Shown one piece after another: positions 49,544 through 58,448 of a DNA stretch of 64,000 nucleotides. Source of the stretch: CAWINX01 sp963702055 (GTDB lineage: Bacteria; Actinomycetota; Thermoleophilia; Solirubrobacterales; 70-9). The notes below the pieces were generated by a model. It was not told the DNA's origin. It worked only from the letters and a program-made list of their open reading frames with translations, and searched no databases. The stretch lies in NCBI GenBank assembly GCA_963702055.1, contig OY969702.1, forward strand, positions 372,001 to 436,000, in the 5' to 3' direction. Each line of letters begins with the position of its first letter. Within the stretch, counting starts at the first letter, position 1. Position numbers and translations under genes: made by a program.

Positions 49544-50458
49544 ATGCAGGATCCCGCTTCCGCGCCCTCCGTCGATGCGCGCGTCGACGGGTTCAAGCGC
49601 ATTCTCGTCGGCTTTGACGGCAGCGAGGGGGGCCGCGACGCCCTCGCCCTCGCCCGGACTCTGGCGATGACCGTCGGTGCCGAGGTGCTGGTCATCTCGG
49701 TCATTCCCTACGGCCCGTTCCCGGTCGGCTTTGTGCCGCTCAGCGACGAAGCGGCGCGCGACGCGGAGCCGTTGATGGAGGAGGCCCGCGCGGCGCTGGC
49801 CGGGCTGGACTTCAAGACTCAGGCCTACGGCGGCGGCTCGGCCGCCTGGGTGATGAGCGACTACGCCGAGCGCGGCGAGGTCGACCTGATCGTGGTCGGC
49901 TCGCCGCATCGCGGCGCCCTCGGCCGGGTCTTCGTCGGCAGCGTCGCCAACTCGTTGCTGCACGGCGCCGCCTGCCCCGTCGCGGTCGCTCCGCGCGGCT
50001 ACGGGCAGCAGCGTCGCGACCTGCCTCCCCGCTTGATCGCGGTCGCCTACGACGGGACCCCCGAGTCGAAGGTGGCGCTGCGCCACGCCGAGGCGCTCGC
50101 GCTTGAGATCCGCGCGGTCCTGCGTCTGCTCACGGTCGTGCACCCGGCTCAGGTGACGGCGATCCCCGGCCCGGCCGGCTACGTCCCGGCCGTCCCGCCC
50201 GAGCCCGATCGGGTCCTGCTCGAGGGGATCAAGTCGATCGGCGAAGGGGTGCAGGTCGAAGGCCGCCGGCTCGATGGCCCGCCCGCTGCGACCCTCGCTG
50301 CCGCCTGCGAGGACGACGTCGACCTGCTCGTCGTCGGCTCGCGCGGCTACGGGCCGACCCTCCGCGTCCTGCTCGGCTCGGTCTCGACCGAGCTGGCCCG
50401 CACCGCGCCCTGTCCCGTGCTGGTCACCCCCCGAGGCCAAGGAGACGACGATGGCTGA
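49544..50458 (+). CDS. tandem-domain universal stress protein
   Basis: A 304-aa protein from ATG 49544 (GTG 49529 is an alternative) with two UspA domains. Domain 1 begins RILVGFDGSEGGRDALALAR and has the ATP-loop set LIVVGSPHRGALGRVFVGSV with SLLHGAACPVAVAP. Domain 2 begins RLIAVAYDGTPESKVALRHA and has LLVVGSRGYGPTLRVLLGSV with ELARTAPCPVLVTP. The G-x2-G-x9-G-S/T patterns indicate nucleotide binding. It overlaps the alcohol dehydrogenase start by 8 bp, so both are likely made together under stress or hypoxia-like conditions. Confidence 0.93.
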   Translation: MQDPASAPSVDARVDGFKRILVGFDGSEGGRDALALARTLAMTVGAEVLVISVIPYGPFPVGFVPLSDEAARDAEPLMEEARAALAGLDFKTQAYGGGSAAWVMSDYAERGEVDLIVVGSPHRGALGRVFVGSVANSLLHGAACPVAVAPRGYGQQRRDLPPRLIAVAYDGTPESKVALRHAEALALEIRAVLRLLTVVHPAQVTAIPGPAGYVPAVPPEPDRVLLEGIKSIGEGVQVEGRRLDGPPAATLAAACEDDVDLLVVGSRGYGPTLRVLLGSVSTELARTAPCPVLVTPRGQGDDDG

Positions 50459-51524
50459 GACGATGAAGGCGGCGGTCTTCGAAGGGCACGAGCGGATCGT
50501 GCTCGAGGAGAAGCCGATGCCCGTTTGCGGGCCCAACGACGCGATCGTGAAGATCTCCCTGACGACGATCTGCGGCACCGACGTCCACATCTGGCGCGAG
50601 GAGTACCCGGTCGAACAGGGTCGGATCGTCGGCCACGAGCCGGTCGGGACGATCCACCAACTCGGCGACGCCGTGTCCGGCTATGAGCTCGGCGACCGCG
50701 TCTTGGTCGGCGCGATCACCCCCTGCGGCACCTGCTTCTACTGTCAGTCCCACAGTGAGGCGCAGTGCTCCGGGCACGACGACGACTGGCAGATGATCGG
50801 CGCCTGGCGCCTCGGCAACGCGATCGACGGCGTCCAGGCCGAGTACTTCCGCGTCCCCTACGCGCAGGCCAACCTGGCGAAGATTCCCGACGACCTCTCC
50901 GACGAGCAGTGCGTGCTGTTGGCCGACATCGCCTCGACCGGAATCTCGGCAGCGGAGACCGCGAACGTGCGGATCGGCCAGACGGTCGCCGTCTTCGCCC
51001 AGGGCCCGATCGGCCTCTGCGCGACCGCCGGCGCGCGGCTGATGGGCGCCTCGCTGGTGATCGGGGTCGACCGGATCGAGGGCCGGCTGAACCTTTCGAA
51101 GCGGATGGGCGCCGACGAGGTGATCGACTTCTCCCAGGAGGACCCGATCGCCGCGATCAAGCGGCTGACCGGAGGGCGCGGCGTCGACGTCGCGATCGAG
51201 GCGCTCGGCACCCAGCAGACCTTCGAGGCCTGCCTCGCCGCGACCCGCCCCGGCGGGATCGTCTCCAGCCTCGGCGTCTACGGTGGCAAGCTTGAGGTCC
51301 CGCTGGAGCCCTTCGTCTACGGGATCGGCGACAAGAAGATCCTCACCACGCTTTGCCCGGGCGGCAAGGAGCGGATGCGAAAGCTGATGGAGATGGTGCG
51401 CCACGGCCGGCTCGACCTCTCGCCGCTGATCACCCACCACTTCTCCCTCGACCAGATCGAGGAGGCCTACGACCTCTTCGGCAACCAGCGCGAGGGCGTG
51501 GTCAAGATCGGCCTCACTCCCTGA
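50451..51524 (+). CDS. zinc-dependent alcohol dehydrogenase family protein
   Basis: A 357-aa MDR-family dehydrogenase from ATG 50451. Catalytic zinc ligands: Cys in TTICGTDVHIW, His in IVGHEPVG and Glu next to it. The structural zinc lobe is partial (CGTCFYCQSHSEAQCSG has four Cys). NAD binding is in VAVFAQGPIGLCATAGARLM with VIGVDR, whose Asp suggests NAD preference. The C-terminal part ends in VVKIGLTP. It forms an operon with the universal stress gene. The alcohol or polyol substrate is unknown. Confidence 0.92.
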   Translation: MAETMKAAVFEGHERIVLEEKPMPVCGPNDAIVKISLTTICGTDVHIWREEYPVEQGRIVGHEPVGTIHQLGDAVSGYELGDRVLVGAITPCGTCFYCQSHSEAQCSGHDDDWQMIGAWRLGNAIDGVQAEYFRVPYAQANLAKIPDDLSDEQCVLLADIASTGISAAETANVRIGQTVAVFAQGPIGLCATAGARLMGASLVIGVDRIEGRLNLSKRMGADEVIDFSQEDPIAAIKRLTGGRGVDVAIEALGTQQTFEACLAATRPGGIVSSLGVYGGKLEVPLEPFVYGIGDKKILTTLCPGGKERMRKLMEMVRHGRLDLSPLITHHFSLDQIEEAYDLFGNQREGVVKIGLTP

Positions 51525-51567
51525 GCGGGAGGGCGCCGGGCGCCGGCGAGGCGTCAGACTGGCGGAG

Positions 51568-51972
51568 GTGGAAGCCAACCCGGTCAAAGGTCGAGCTGCG
51601 TCCTGGGTCGACGCCTACGAGGAGGCGTGGAGGACGGCCGGGACCGAGCGGCTGAAGGGGCTCTTCAGCGAGGACGCGACCTACCGGATGTCGCCCTATG
51701 AGGAGCCGGCGCGCGGCTTGGCGGCGATCGCGGAGCTGTGGGAGCGGGAACGGAAGGGGCCCGACGAGGCCTTCGAGATGGAATACGAGGTGATCGCCGA
51801 GGAAGGGGATACGGCGGTCGTCCGGCTCGAGGTGCGCTACGGCGATCCGGAGCGCAACGAGTATCGCGACCTCTGGGTGCTTCGCTTTGCCGAGGATGGG
51901 TGCTGTGACGCCTTCGAAGAGTGGCCGTTCTGGCCCGGCCGGGGTTTTGTTCCCGAGGGAGGGGGCCGATGA
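51568..51972 (+). CDS. NTF2/SnoaL-like protein
   Basis: A 134-aa small cone-shaped-barrel protein from GTG 51568. The pattern AYEEAWRTAGTERLKGLFS, EDATYRMSPYEEPARGLAAI, VIAEEGDTAVVRLEVRYG and YRDLWVLRFAEDG is the SnoaL-like fold. Such domains bind small ligands or act as isomerases; no clear catalytic pair is visible. The stop overlaps the next start by 4 bp (ATGA). Confidence 0.85.
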   Translation: MEANPVKGRAASWVDAYEEAWRTAGTERLKGLFSEDATYRMSPYEEPARGLAAIAELWERERKGPDEAFEMEYEVIAEEGDTAVVRLEVRYGDPERNEYRDLWVLRFAEDGCCDAFEEWPFWPGRGFVPEGGGR

Positions 51973-53000
51973 GCCTTGCCGAGGTCCTGCGGGTGCAGGC
52001 CGGGCACTGCGAGCGCCTCGGGTCCTCCCTCTATGCGGGCCTGCTGGAGCGGGCGGCCGCGGACGTCGAGGCCTCGGGCCCGACCTGGGAGGTCCTGCGG
52101 GGACACGAGCTCGACCCGCCGGGCTCCGTCCTGGCTCTGCGATTGATGGGCGCGGTTCACCGGCTGGTTCTGGAGGGGAGCGCCCCGGACCTCGCGGTCG
52201 CGTACGGCGACCCCGAAGCCGATCCGGACGCGGCCTGGGCGGCCTTCCGCGCCACCGTCGCAGTGAACCGGGAGGCGCTGCGCCGAGGCATCGAGCGGGG
52301 GGTGCAGACCAACGAGGTGGGTCGTTGCGCCGGCCTCCTGCCCGGCTTTCTCGCGATCGCGTCGGAGGTCGCCATGCCGCTGCGCCTGCTCGAGGTCGGG
52401 GCCAGCGCCGGCCTCAACCTGCGCTGGGACCGCTATTGCTACAAGGCTGAAGAGTTCTCCTGGGGCCCACCCTCGCCGCTGAGGATCTCCTTCGAGTTGA
52501 GCGGCGATGAGCTGATCCCGGATCCCCCGGTGGCGATCGCCGAGCGACGCGGCTGCGATGCCGCGCCCGTCGACCCGCTGACCGAGGAGGGGCGGCTGAC
52601 GCTGCTCTCCTACCTCTGGCCAGATCAGGTCGAGCGCCGCCGCAGGTTGCTCGCCGCCCTCGACGCGGCCGGCGAGGTGTCGGCGCCGGTCGACCGCGGT
52701 TCCGCGGCTACCTGGATCGCCGAGCGACTCGCCGAGCCGGGCGACGGCGTCGCGACCGTCGTCTTCCACTCGATCGTCATGCAGTACCTCTCCGACGAGG
52801 AGCGCGCCGCCTTCGTGGCGACGGTCGAAGGGGCGGGACGCCGCGCCACGGCGGAGGCGCCGCTCGCCTGGCTGCGGATGGAGGCGGCGGGCGATCACGC
52901 CGACGTGCGCCTGATGACCTGGCCGGGAGGCGAGGAGCGCCACCTCGCCCGGGTCGGCTACCACGGCACCCCGGTCGAGTTGCTCGCTCCCACCGCGTAG
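51969..53000 (+). CDS. DUF2332 family protein
   Basis: A 343-aa protein beginning MSLAEVLRVQAGHCERLGSS. DUF2332 motifs are LLERAAADVEASG, RFMGAVHRLVLEG-like LRLMGAVHRLVLEG, EVGRCAGLLPGF, LRLLEVGASAGLNLRWD and YLWPDQVERRRRLLAAL. The LLEVGASAGLNL stretch resembles a nucleotide/SAM-binding glycine-rich turn, so a methyltransferase-like fold is likely. The function is unknown. It is coupled to the SnoaL-like gene. Confidence 0.88.
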   Translation: MSLAEVLRVQAGHCERLGSSLYAGLLERAAADVEASGPTWEVLRGHELDPPGSVLALRLMGAVHRLVLEGSAPDLAVAYGDPEADPDAAWAAFRATVAVNREALRRGIERGVQTNEVGRCAGLLPGFLAIASEVAMPLRLLEVGASAGLNLRWDRYCYKAEEFSWGPPSPLRISFELSGDELIPDPPVAIAERRGCDAAPVDPLTEEGRLTLLSYLWPDQVERRRRLLAALDAAGEVSAPVDRGSAATWIAERLAEPGDGVATVVFHSIVMQYLSDEERAAFVATVEGAGRRATAEAPLAWLRMEAAGDHADVRLMTWPGGEERHLARVGYHGTPVELLAPTA

Positions 53001-53120
53001 GTTGCTTACGTAAAGGCGAGCGAAGCAGATCCGGGTCCCGACCCTTGGGTCACGCCCGAGGGCGCCGACGCAGATCACTGATTCATCGATAGACCAAACA
53101 ACGAACGGAGAGAGACAGAG

Positions 53121-53471
53121 ATGGGTAACCCGGTTATGTGGTTTGAAGTGGCGGCCAGGGATCGCGAGGCCTTGAAGGGCTTCTACTCCGACTTGCTCGG
53201 CTGGCAGATGAACGACATGGATGCGATGCCCTACACGGCCATCGACACCGGCGGCGAGGGGATCCCGGGCGGGATCGGCTCGGCCCCCGAGGGATACGAG
53301 GGCCACGTGACCTTCTACGCCCAGGTCGAGGACATCGAGGCGGCGTTGGCAAAGGCCGAGTCGCTGGGCGGGACCAAGACGATGGGCCCGATGGACATCC
53401 CCAGCGGTCAGATCGCCCTCTTCACCGACCCCGAGGGAAACACGATCGGCCTGATGACGCAGACTGGCTGA
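53121..53471 (+). CDS. VOC-family (glyoxalase-like) protein
   Basis: A 116-aa VOC protein from ATG 53121, with GGAGAGAGA upstream. It has VMWFEVAARDREALKGFYSD and LLGWQMNDMDAMPYTAIDTG in the first half. The second half has HVTFYAQVEDIEAALAKAES, GGTKTMGPMDIPSGQIALFT and DPEGNTIGLMTQ. This is the common 'VOC family protein' of actinobacteria. The fold is secure; the substrate is unknown. Confidence 0.88.
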   Translation: MGNPVMWFEVAARDREALKGFYSDLLGWQMNDMDAMPYTAIDTGGEGIPGGIGSAPEGYEGHVTFYAQVEDIEAALAKAESLGGTKTMGPMDIPSGQIALFTDPEGNTIGLMTQTG

Positions 53472-53498
53472 GAGCCGGACCTGGCTCGTCGCCTGGGC

Positions 53499-53939
53499 TC
53501 AGTCGACCGGCACCAGGCGCGTGAAGTGATGTGCGCTGATCACCAGGTTGGCGTTCATATAGAGCCGGTGGGCGTCGGCCCGTTCGAGGCCGACGCCCGA
53601 GTCGAGGTGCAACTGCTCGCACCCCAGGCGCTTGGCCTCCTCGACCAGCCAGTCGAGCAGGGCGCGCCCGTGGCCGCGATGCCTCGCATCGGGATGAGTC
53701 GAGAGGTCGTCGACGTATAGGTAGTCGCCCCAGGCGAGGTTGTGGCCGCAGCGGAATCCGGCAACCGCGGCGGCGGCCGCCTCGCTCTCCTCAAAGGCTC
53801 CGACCAGCCGGTACCCCTCCGGCCGCTGGACCTCGTCGACTCGTCGCACGAATGCCTCCACGTCGGTGAAGTGGGCCCGGAGCGCGCGCATCGCCTCGAA
53901 GGCGGTGGCGGTGTCGGGCGGGTGTATCTCGCGAATCAC
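53499..53939 (-). CDS. GNAT-family N-acetyltransferase
   Basis: A 146-aa GNAT enzyme from ATG 53939. The acetyl-CoA-binding segment reads YLYVDDLSTHPDARHRGHGRALLDWLVEEA (key part DARHRGHGRALLDW). Before it is the strand EAAAAAVAGFRCGHNLAWGD, and after it CEQLHLDSGVGLERADAHRL with YMNANLVISAHHF. The R/Q-x-x-G-x-G/A motif is intact. The acceptor is unknown. It lies 13 bp downstream of the pdxH-like stop on the same strand and may share its transcript. Confidence 0.9.
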   Translation of the reverse strand: MIREIHPPDTATAFEAMRALRAHFTDVEAFVRRVDEVQRPEGYRLVGAFEESEAAAAAVAGFRCGHNLAWGDYLYVDDLSTHPDARHRGHGRALLDWLVEEAKRLGCEQLHLDSGVGLERADAHRLYMNANLVISAHHFTRLVPVD

Positions 53940-53952
53940 CGAGAGGGATTCT

Positions 53953-54528
53953 CTACGGAGCCAGCAGCGACATGCGCCAGCCGTCCCCGTCGCGCTCGAA
54001 GAGCCGGCGCTCGTGGAGGCGGTCCGGCGCCTCCGACCAGAACTCGACCAGGTCGGGAGTCACCCTGACCGCGCCCCAGTCGTCGGGGCAGGACGGCGCG
54101 GTCTCTTGCACCTCAGCCAGGTGCCGCAGCCGGTCGCGCAGGGGGTCGACGCTCTCGATCGTCTCGCCCTGGCGCGAGACGACGGTTTGCAGCTGGTGGG
54201 CGAGGTCACGCTCGGCGAACAGCTCCTCGCTGAGCGCGCGCTCCGCCTGGGCGGCACGTCCGCTCAGGTGAACCTGTCTTCCGAGCGAGGGCCAGTGGAA
54301 GAGCAGGGCGACGTGTGGATTGGCCTCGATCTCCCGCGCCTTGCGCGTCCACAGCGCCGTGGTGAAGACCAGCCCGTCCTCCTCAAGCCGCTTTAGCGTC
54401 ACCGTGCGCGCCGAAGGCTTGTCGCCGTCGCCGACCGTGACGAAGACAGGCGCGCCGGGGTGGGGGAGGCCGGCCTTGCGCGCCTCCTCGATCCAGGCGC
54501 CGAGTTCGGCGAGGGGGTCGTCGACCAT
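53953..54528 (-). CDS. pdxH: pyridoxamine 5'-phosphate oxidase
   Basis: FMN enzyme making pyridoxal 5'-phosphate from PNP/PMP. It is 191 aa from ATG 54528. Motifs in order: WIEEARKAGLPHPGAPVFVT, SARTVTLKRLEEDGLVFTT, ALWTRKAREIEANPHVALLF, FHWPSLGRQVHLSGRA and, at the end, LVEFWSEAPDRLHERRLFER with WRMSLLAP. The R-x-S/P-S ending is present as a variant. The family is clear, with length slightly shorter than E. coli PdxH (218). The product would serve PLP enzymes such as GadB. Confidence 0.9.
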   Translation of the reverse strand: MVDDPLAELGAWIEEARKAGLPHPGAPVFVTVGDGDKPSARTVTLKRLEEDGLVFTTALWTRKAREIEANPHVALLFHWPSLGRQVHLSGRAAQAERALSEELFAERDLAHQLQTVVSRQGETIESVDPLRDRLRHLAEVQETAPSCPDDWGAVRVTPDLVEFWSEAPDRLHERRLFERDGDGWRMSLLAP

Positions 54529-54599
54529 GCCGAGAGCGTAAAGCTCGTCTGTGATCGAATTGCCCGATCGCTGACGCCGATCGACAAGACGCCAGGTTC

Positions 54600-55244
54600 G
54601 TGCCGGCCGCCGGGCGGCGCTGGATGACCGGCTTCTACGACTCGATCATCGCCCTGACGATGCGCGAGGACGCCTTTCGGGGAGCACTCGAGGCCCAGGT
54701 CCTGGCGGGGTTGGGTACCGAGGCCCGCGTGCTCGACGTCGGTTCCGGGACCGGAACCTTCGCGATCGCCCTGGCGGCGCGCCTTCCCGAGGCGGAGGTG
54801 ATCGGCGTCGAGCCCGACGCCGAAACGCGAGGCATCGCCCAGAGCAAGTCGGGTGCCGAGGCGGTTGATTGGCGGGTCGGCTTCGCCGACGCGCTCCCGG
54901 TCGAGGACGCGAGCTGTGACCGGGTGACGATGTCGCTGCTCCTGCACCACCTCGAGCCCGAAGCGAAGCGGGCCGCGCTGGCCGAGGCGCATCGCGTCCT
55001 GCGTCCCGGCGGCCGACTCTGCGTCGCCGATTGGGGCCGGCCGGGCGATCCCGCCATGCGCGCGGCGTTCCTGGTCCTCCAGCTCTTCGACGGCTTCGCC
55101 CCGACTCGCGATCACGCGGCTGGGCGGCTCCCGGCCTTCATCGAGGCGGCCGGCTTCACGGATGTCGAGCGCCACGAGCGCCTCCGCACCGGCCTGGGCG
55201 TCCTCGAGATTCTCAGCGGCCGCGCGAACTTGAGCCGCTCGTAA
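54600..55244 (+). CDS. class I SAM-dependent methyltransferase
   Basis: A 214-aa methyltransferase starting at GTG 54600. Motif I is RVLDVGSGTGTFAIALAARL, the acidic end of strand 2 is VIGVEPDAETRG, and motifs II/III are WRVGFADALPVEDASCDRVT and HRVLRPGGRLCVADWGRPG. It resembles UbiE/COQ5-like or small-molecule methyltransferases. The N-terminal RRWMTGFYDSIIALTMRED is typical of that group. The substrate is unknown. A hairpin follows its stop. Confidence 0.88.
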   Translation: MPAAGRRWMTGFYDSIIALTMREDAFRGALEAQVLAGLGTEARVLDVGSGTGTFAIALAARLPEAEVIGVEPDAETRGIAQSKSGAEAVDWRVGFADALPVEDASCDRVTMSLLLHHLEPEAKRAALAEAHRVLRPGGRLCVADWGRPGDPAMRAAFLVLQLFDGFAPTRDHAAGRLPAFIEAAGFTDVERHERLRTGLGVLEILSGRANLSRS

Positions 55245-55246
55245 GA

Positions 55247-55270
55247 TTTCCCCGGTCCTGGCCGGGAAAA
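55247..55270 (+). terminator. hairpin after the methyltransferase gene
   Basis: TTTCCCCGG and CCGGGAAAA form a stem with one bulged C around TCCTGG. It directly follows the TAA of the methyltransferase. On the plus strand it is A-rich after the stem, and on the minus strand it is followed by T, so it could act in both directions. Confidence 0.5.
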
Positions 55271-55334
55271 ACCTACGAGCGAGCCGACGGCGGCGTTTTG
55301 CTAGAAACGGGGCCTCGTCCGACGGAAGGAAACG

Positions 55335-57578
55335 ATGGAGCGCTGGACGCGAGCCGTCATCGCCAATCGTAAGAAGGTCCTGGTCGCCTGGCTCGTCCTC
55401 TTCGTGCTTGGGGGGTACGCGACGTCGCACCTTGGCGACCTGCTGACCAACCGCTTCAGCGTGCCGGGCTCCGATGCGGAGCGCGGCCTCAACCTGCTCA
55501 AGGACCGCTTCCACGAGCGCGGCGACGGCGCCTTCACGCTGGTCTTCCAGAGCGAGAAGCCGATCGTGCTGACCCCGGTCGCCGGCGCGGCGAATCGGAA
55601 GCCGGTCATCTCACCCGCCTTCCGGGCCGAGGCGGAGAGGGCAGCGCGCCAGGCTGCGACGCCGATCGACGGCGCTCGTCCCGGCACCGTCCTCTACGCC
55701 TCTCCGCACGTCGCCTACGTTCAGATCAACACGCCACTGGAGAACCAGGACGCCTCCAACAAGGTCGTCGCGGTCCGCAAGGCGACTCCGACCCTGCCTG
55801 GCGTCAAGACCTACCTCTCCGGCTTCCCGGCGATCAACCACGACACCCAGAAGATCTACAGCCAGGACCTGGCCAAGGGCGAGTTGATAGCGATCCCGAT
55901 CGCGCTGATAGTGATGGCGTTCATGTTCGGGACGCTGGCCGGGATCGCCGTCCCGTTCGCCTTCGCCGCGGTGACCATCCCCTCGACCCTGGGCGCCGTT
56001 TGGATCTTCGCCCACTTCATGGACATGGCGATCTACGTGCAGAACATCGTCACGCTGATCGGCCTGGCGATCGCGATCGACTACTCGATGCTGGTCGTCT
56101 TCCGCTACCGCGAGGAGCTGGAGAAACACGACTCCGCCCAGGAGGCGCTGGTCGACGCGATGAAGACGGCCGGCCGGGCGACGCTCTTCTCCGGCGGCGT
56201 CGTCGCGGTCGGGCTGGCGTTGCTCGTCTTCATGCCGCTTCCCTTCATGCGCTCGATGGGCGTCGGCGGGTTGCTGGTTCCGCTCTTCTCGATCGCCGCC
56301 TCGGCGACCTTCCTGCCCGCCCTGCTGGCGGTGATGGGGACGAAGGTCAACCGGCTGCGGGTGATTCCGAAGCGAATCCTCGAGCACCGGGCCCAGGGCA
56401 AGACGGGCGCATGGAGCCGGCTCGCGCACTCGATCATGCGCCGGCCGATTCCCTACCTCGTCGTTGCCGGCGGCCTGATGATCGGCCTGGCGCTGCCGGC
56501 GCTGAACCTCCACCTGACGGGGGGCGACAACCGCGGCACCCCGACCAACACCGAAGCGACCCGCGGCCTCGCCCTGCTGCGCACGACCCTCGGCCCGGGC
56601 GCCCTGGCGCCGAACCAGATGGTCGCCGACACCGGCCGGCCGGGCGGCGCCTACGCACCCGCCGTGCTCGCCGCCCAGCGGCGATTGGTCGCCGAGCTGA
56701 GGAAGGACCCGGACGTCGTGCCCTCGACGATCCTCGCTCCCGTGATGTTTCCGCCCGGGCCGCGCGGTCGTGCGCTGGCCGAGCAAAACAGCCTGGTCAA
56801 CCGCAACGGCCAGGTCTTCCAGGTACGGGCCGCCGGCAAGGGTGACTCCGGCGAGGCTTCATCCCAGGACCTGGTGCACCGGATCCGCGACACCTACATC
56901 CCCAACGCCCACTTCGGCAGCGTCGACGTGATCCTCAGCGGCGCGCCGGCCTTCGGCGTCGACTTCATCGACGTCGCCTATGGCGCCTTCCCGTGGTTGA
57001 TCCTCGCCGTCCTCGTCCTCTCCTACCTGTTGCTGCTGCGCGCCTTTCGCTCGGTCGTCCTGCCGCTGAAGGCGGTGATCCTCAATCTGCTCTCGGTCAG
57101 CGCCACCTACGGCGTGCTCGTGCTCGTCTTCCAGGAGGGACTGCACTCGGCGCTCGGCCTCAAAGGCTCGCCGCAGATCGAGGCCTGGATCCCGATTTTC
57201 CTCTTCGCGATGCTGTTCGGCCTCTCGATGGACTACGAGGTCTTCCTGCTCTCCCGCATCCGTGAGGAGTGGGACAAGCGCCACAACAACGAGGAGGCGG
57301 TCGCCTACGGCCTCGAGCACACGGGGCGGATCATCACCGCCGCGGCGCTGATCATGATCGCCGCCTTCTCCGGCTTCACCGCCGGCTCGTTCGTCGGCCT
57401 GCAGATGTTCGGCCTCGGCCTCTCGGCGGCGATCCTGCTCGACGCGACGATCGTGCGGGCGATCCTCGTCCCGGCCCTGATGAAGCTGCTGGGCGACTGG
57501 AACTGGTATCTGCCGAAGCGGGTCGAGCGGATTCTGGACCGGACCCGTACCCACCCTGCGGAGGCGGGGGCGGAGTAG
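55335..57578 (+). CDS. MMPL-family RND-type membrane transporter
   Basis: A 747-aa protein with about 12 transmembrane helices in two repeats. Helix 1 is in VLVAWLVLFVLGGYATSHL, followed by a large extracytoplasmic porter loop to about 170. Then LIAIPIALIVMAFMFGTLAG and the family's core GLAIAIDYSMLVVFRYREEL (Asp-Tyr pair). The second half has AMLFGLSMDYEVFLLSRIRE (the second Asp-Tyr pair) and ALIMIAAFSGFTAGSFVG. These match MmpL-type exporters of lipids or drugs driven by protons. The C-terminal tail is short. The cargo is unknown; no accessory gene lies alongside. Confidence 0.94.
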   Translation: MERWTRAVIANRKKVLVAWLVLFVLGGYATSHLGDLLTNRFSVPGSDAERGLNLLKDRFHERGDGAFTLVFQSEKPIVLTPVAGAANRKPVISPAFRAEAERAARQAATPIDGARPGTVLYASPHVAYVQINTPLENQDASNKVVAVRKATPTLPGVKTYLSGFPAINHDTQKIYSQDLAKGELIAIPIALIVMAFMFGTLAGIAVPFAFAAVTIPSTLGAVWIFAHFMDMAIYVQNIVTLIGLAIAIDYSMLVVFRYREELEKHDSAQEALVDAMKTAGRATLFSGGVVAVGLALLVFMPLPFMRSMGVGGLLVPLFSIAASATFLPALLAVMGTKVNRLRVIPKRILEHRAQGKTGAWSRLAHSIMRRPIPYLVVAGGLMIGLALPALNLHLTGGDNRGTPTNTEATRGLALLRTTLGPGALAPNQMVADTGRPGGAYAPAVLAAQRRLVAELRKDPDVVPSTILAPVMFPPGPRGRALAEQNSLVNRNGQVFQVRAAGKGDSGEASSQDLVHRIRDTYIPNAHFGSVDVILSGAPAFGVDFIDVAYGAFPWLILAVLVLSYLLLLRAFRSVVLPLKAVILNLLSVSATYGVLVLVFQEGLHSALGLKGSPQIEAWIPIFLFAMLFGLSMDYEVFLLSRIREEWDKRHNNEEAVAYGLEHTGRIITAAALIMIAAFSGFTAGSFVGLQMFGLGLSAAILLDATIVRAILVPALMKLLGDWNWYLPKRVERILDRTRTHPAEAGAE

Positions 57579-57581
57579 CGC

Positions 57582-58448
57582 TCAGTCGTCGCGGTCGGAG
57601 CGATCGCCGATGTGGGCGATCTGCTCGGCTGCCTGCCGCATCGGCTCGATCGCTTCGCGGCCGGCGGCGAGCGCCTCGTCGCGCGCCGCGGCAACTCCCT
57701 CGCTCGGCTTGCCGCCGACCATGTCGCGGAAGGCGTTCTTGAACCGTTCGGTGCGGCGGTCGGGCGGGAAGCGCTCCTCCGCCTTCGCCTGCTTCTTCGG
57801 CCGCCGCTCGCCGTAGCGGTGCCGCGCCCAGGGCGAGTTCGGCTTGCCGATCCGGATCGCGCCGTAGATCGCAATCGGGAAGACGAAGAAGCCGATCGCC
57901 CCGTGCATCAGCCGCTGCTTGGCGAAGCAAATCGCGACCAGGGCAAAGACGAAGAGGGCGCCGAGGATGCTGACGACGACCTGCGCCGGAGAGCCGGTGT
58001 CGAAGCTGAAGGGACTGAACCCGAGCAGGACGAGCATCATCGCCGCGGCGGCGATCACGGTCGCGTCGATCGAGCTGCGTCCCTCGTCGGCCCAGTAGAC
58101 GTCTTCGAGGTGGACCCAGAGCGCGAACTCGTCGATCGTCAGCCCGGCGCCGACTCCGAAGGCGAAGGCGCAGATCTCCACGTAGGGGCTGCGGCCGAGC
58201 GCGACGAAGCCGAGCGTCCCCGCCGTCATCATCGTGACAATCCCGAAGACGAGGTGGTGGATGTGGAGGCCGCCGTCGCTGACCACGCTGCCCGGCCACC
58301 ACGGCACCTTGGGGCTGCGCATCAGCCGGGTGCTGGTGCGAATGAAGGCGAAGGAGAGGATGAAGCCGGCGAAGACGAGGAAGAGCCCCTGCTCGTCGTG
58401 CTCGACCAGCTTGTTCCAGAAGTCGGAGAAGATCGAAGCGGTGGTCAT
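57582..58448 (-). CDS. multi-span membrane protein of unknown function
   Basis: A 288-aa protein from ATG 58448, overlapping the preceding stop (ATGA). It has about seven hydrophobic helices: GLFLVFAGFILSFAFIRT, LHIHHLVFGIVTMMTAGTLG, YVEICAFAFGVGAGLTIDEF, TVIAAAAMMLVLLGFSPF, QVVVSILGALFVFALVAICF and HGAIGFFVFPIAIYGAIRIG. The HIHH and the acidic LTIDEFALWVHLEDVYW are conspicuous and could bind metal. The C-terminal ~80 residues are a charged cytoplasmic tail. I do not recognise the family. It is the last gene of a three-gene operon. Confidence 0.75.
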   Translation of the reverse strand: MTTASIFSDFWNKLVEHDEQGLFLVFAGFILSFAFIRTSTRLMRSPKVPWWPGSVVSDGGLHIHHLVFGIVTMMTAGTLGFVALGRSPYVEICAFAFGVGAGLTIDEFALWVHLEDVYWADEGRSSIDATVIAAAAMMLVLLGFSPFSFDTGSPAQVVVSILGALFVFALVAICFAKQRLMHGAIGFFVFPIAIYGAIRIGKPNSPWARHRYGERRPKKQAKAEERFPPDRRTERFKNAFRDMVGGKPSEGVAAARDEALAAGREAIEPMRQAAEQIAHIGDRSDRDD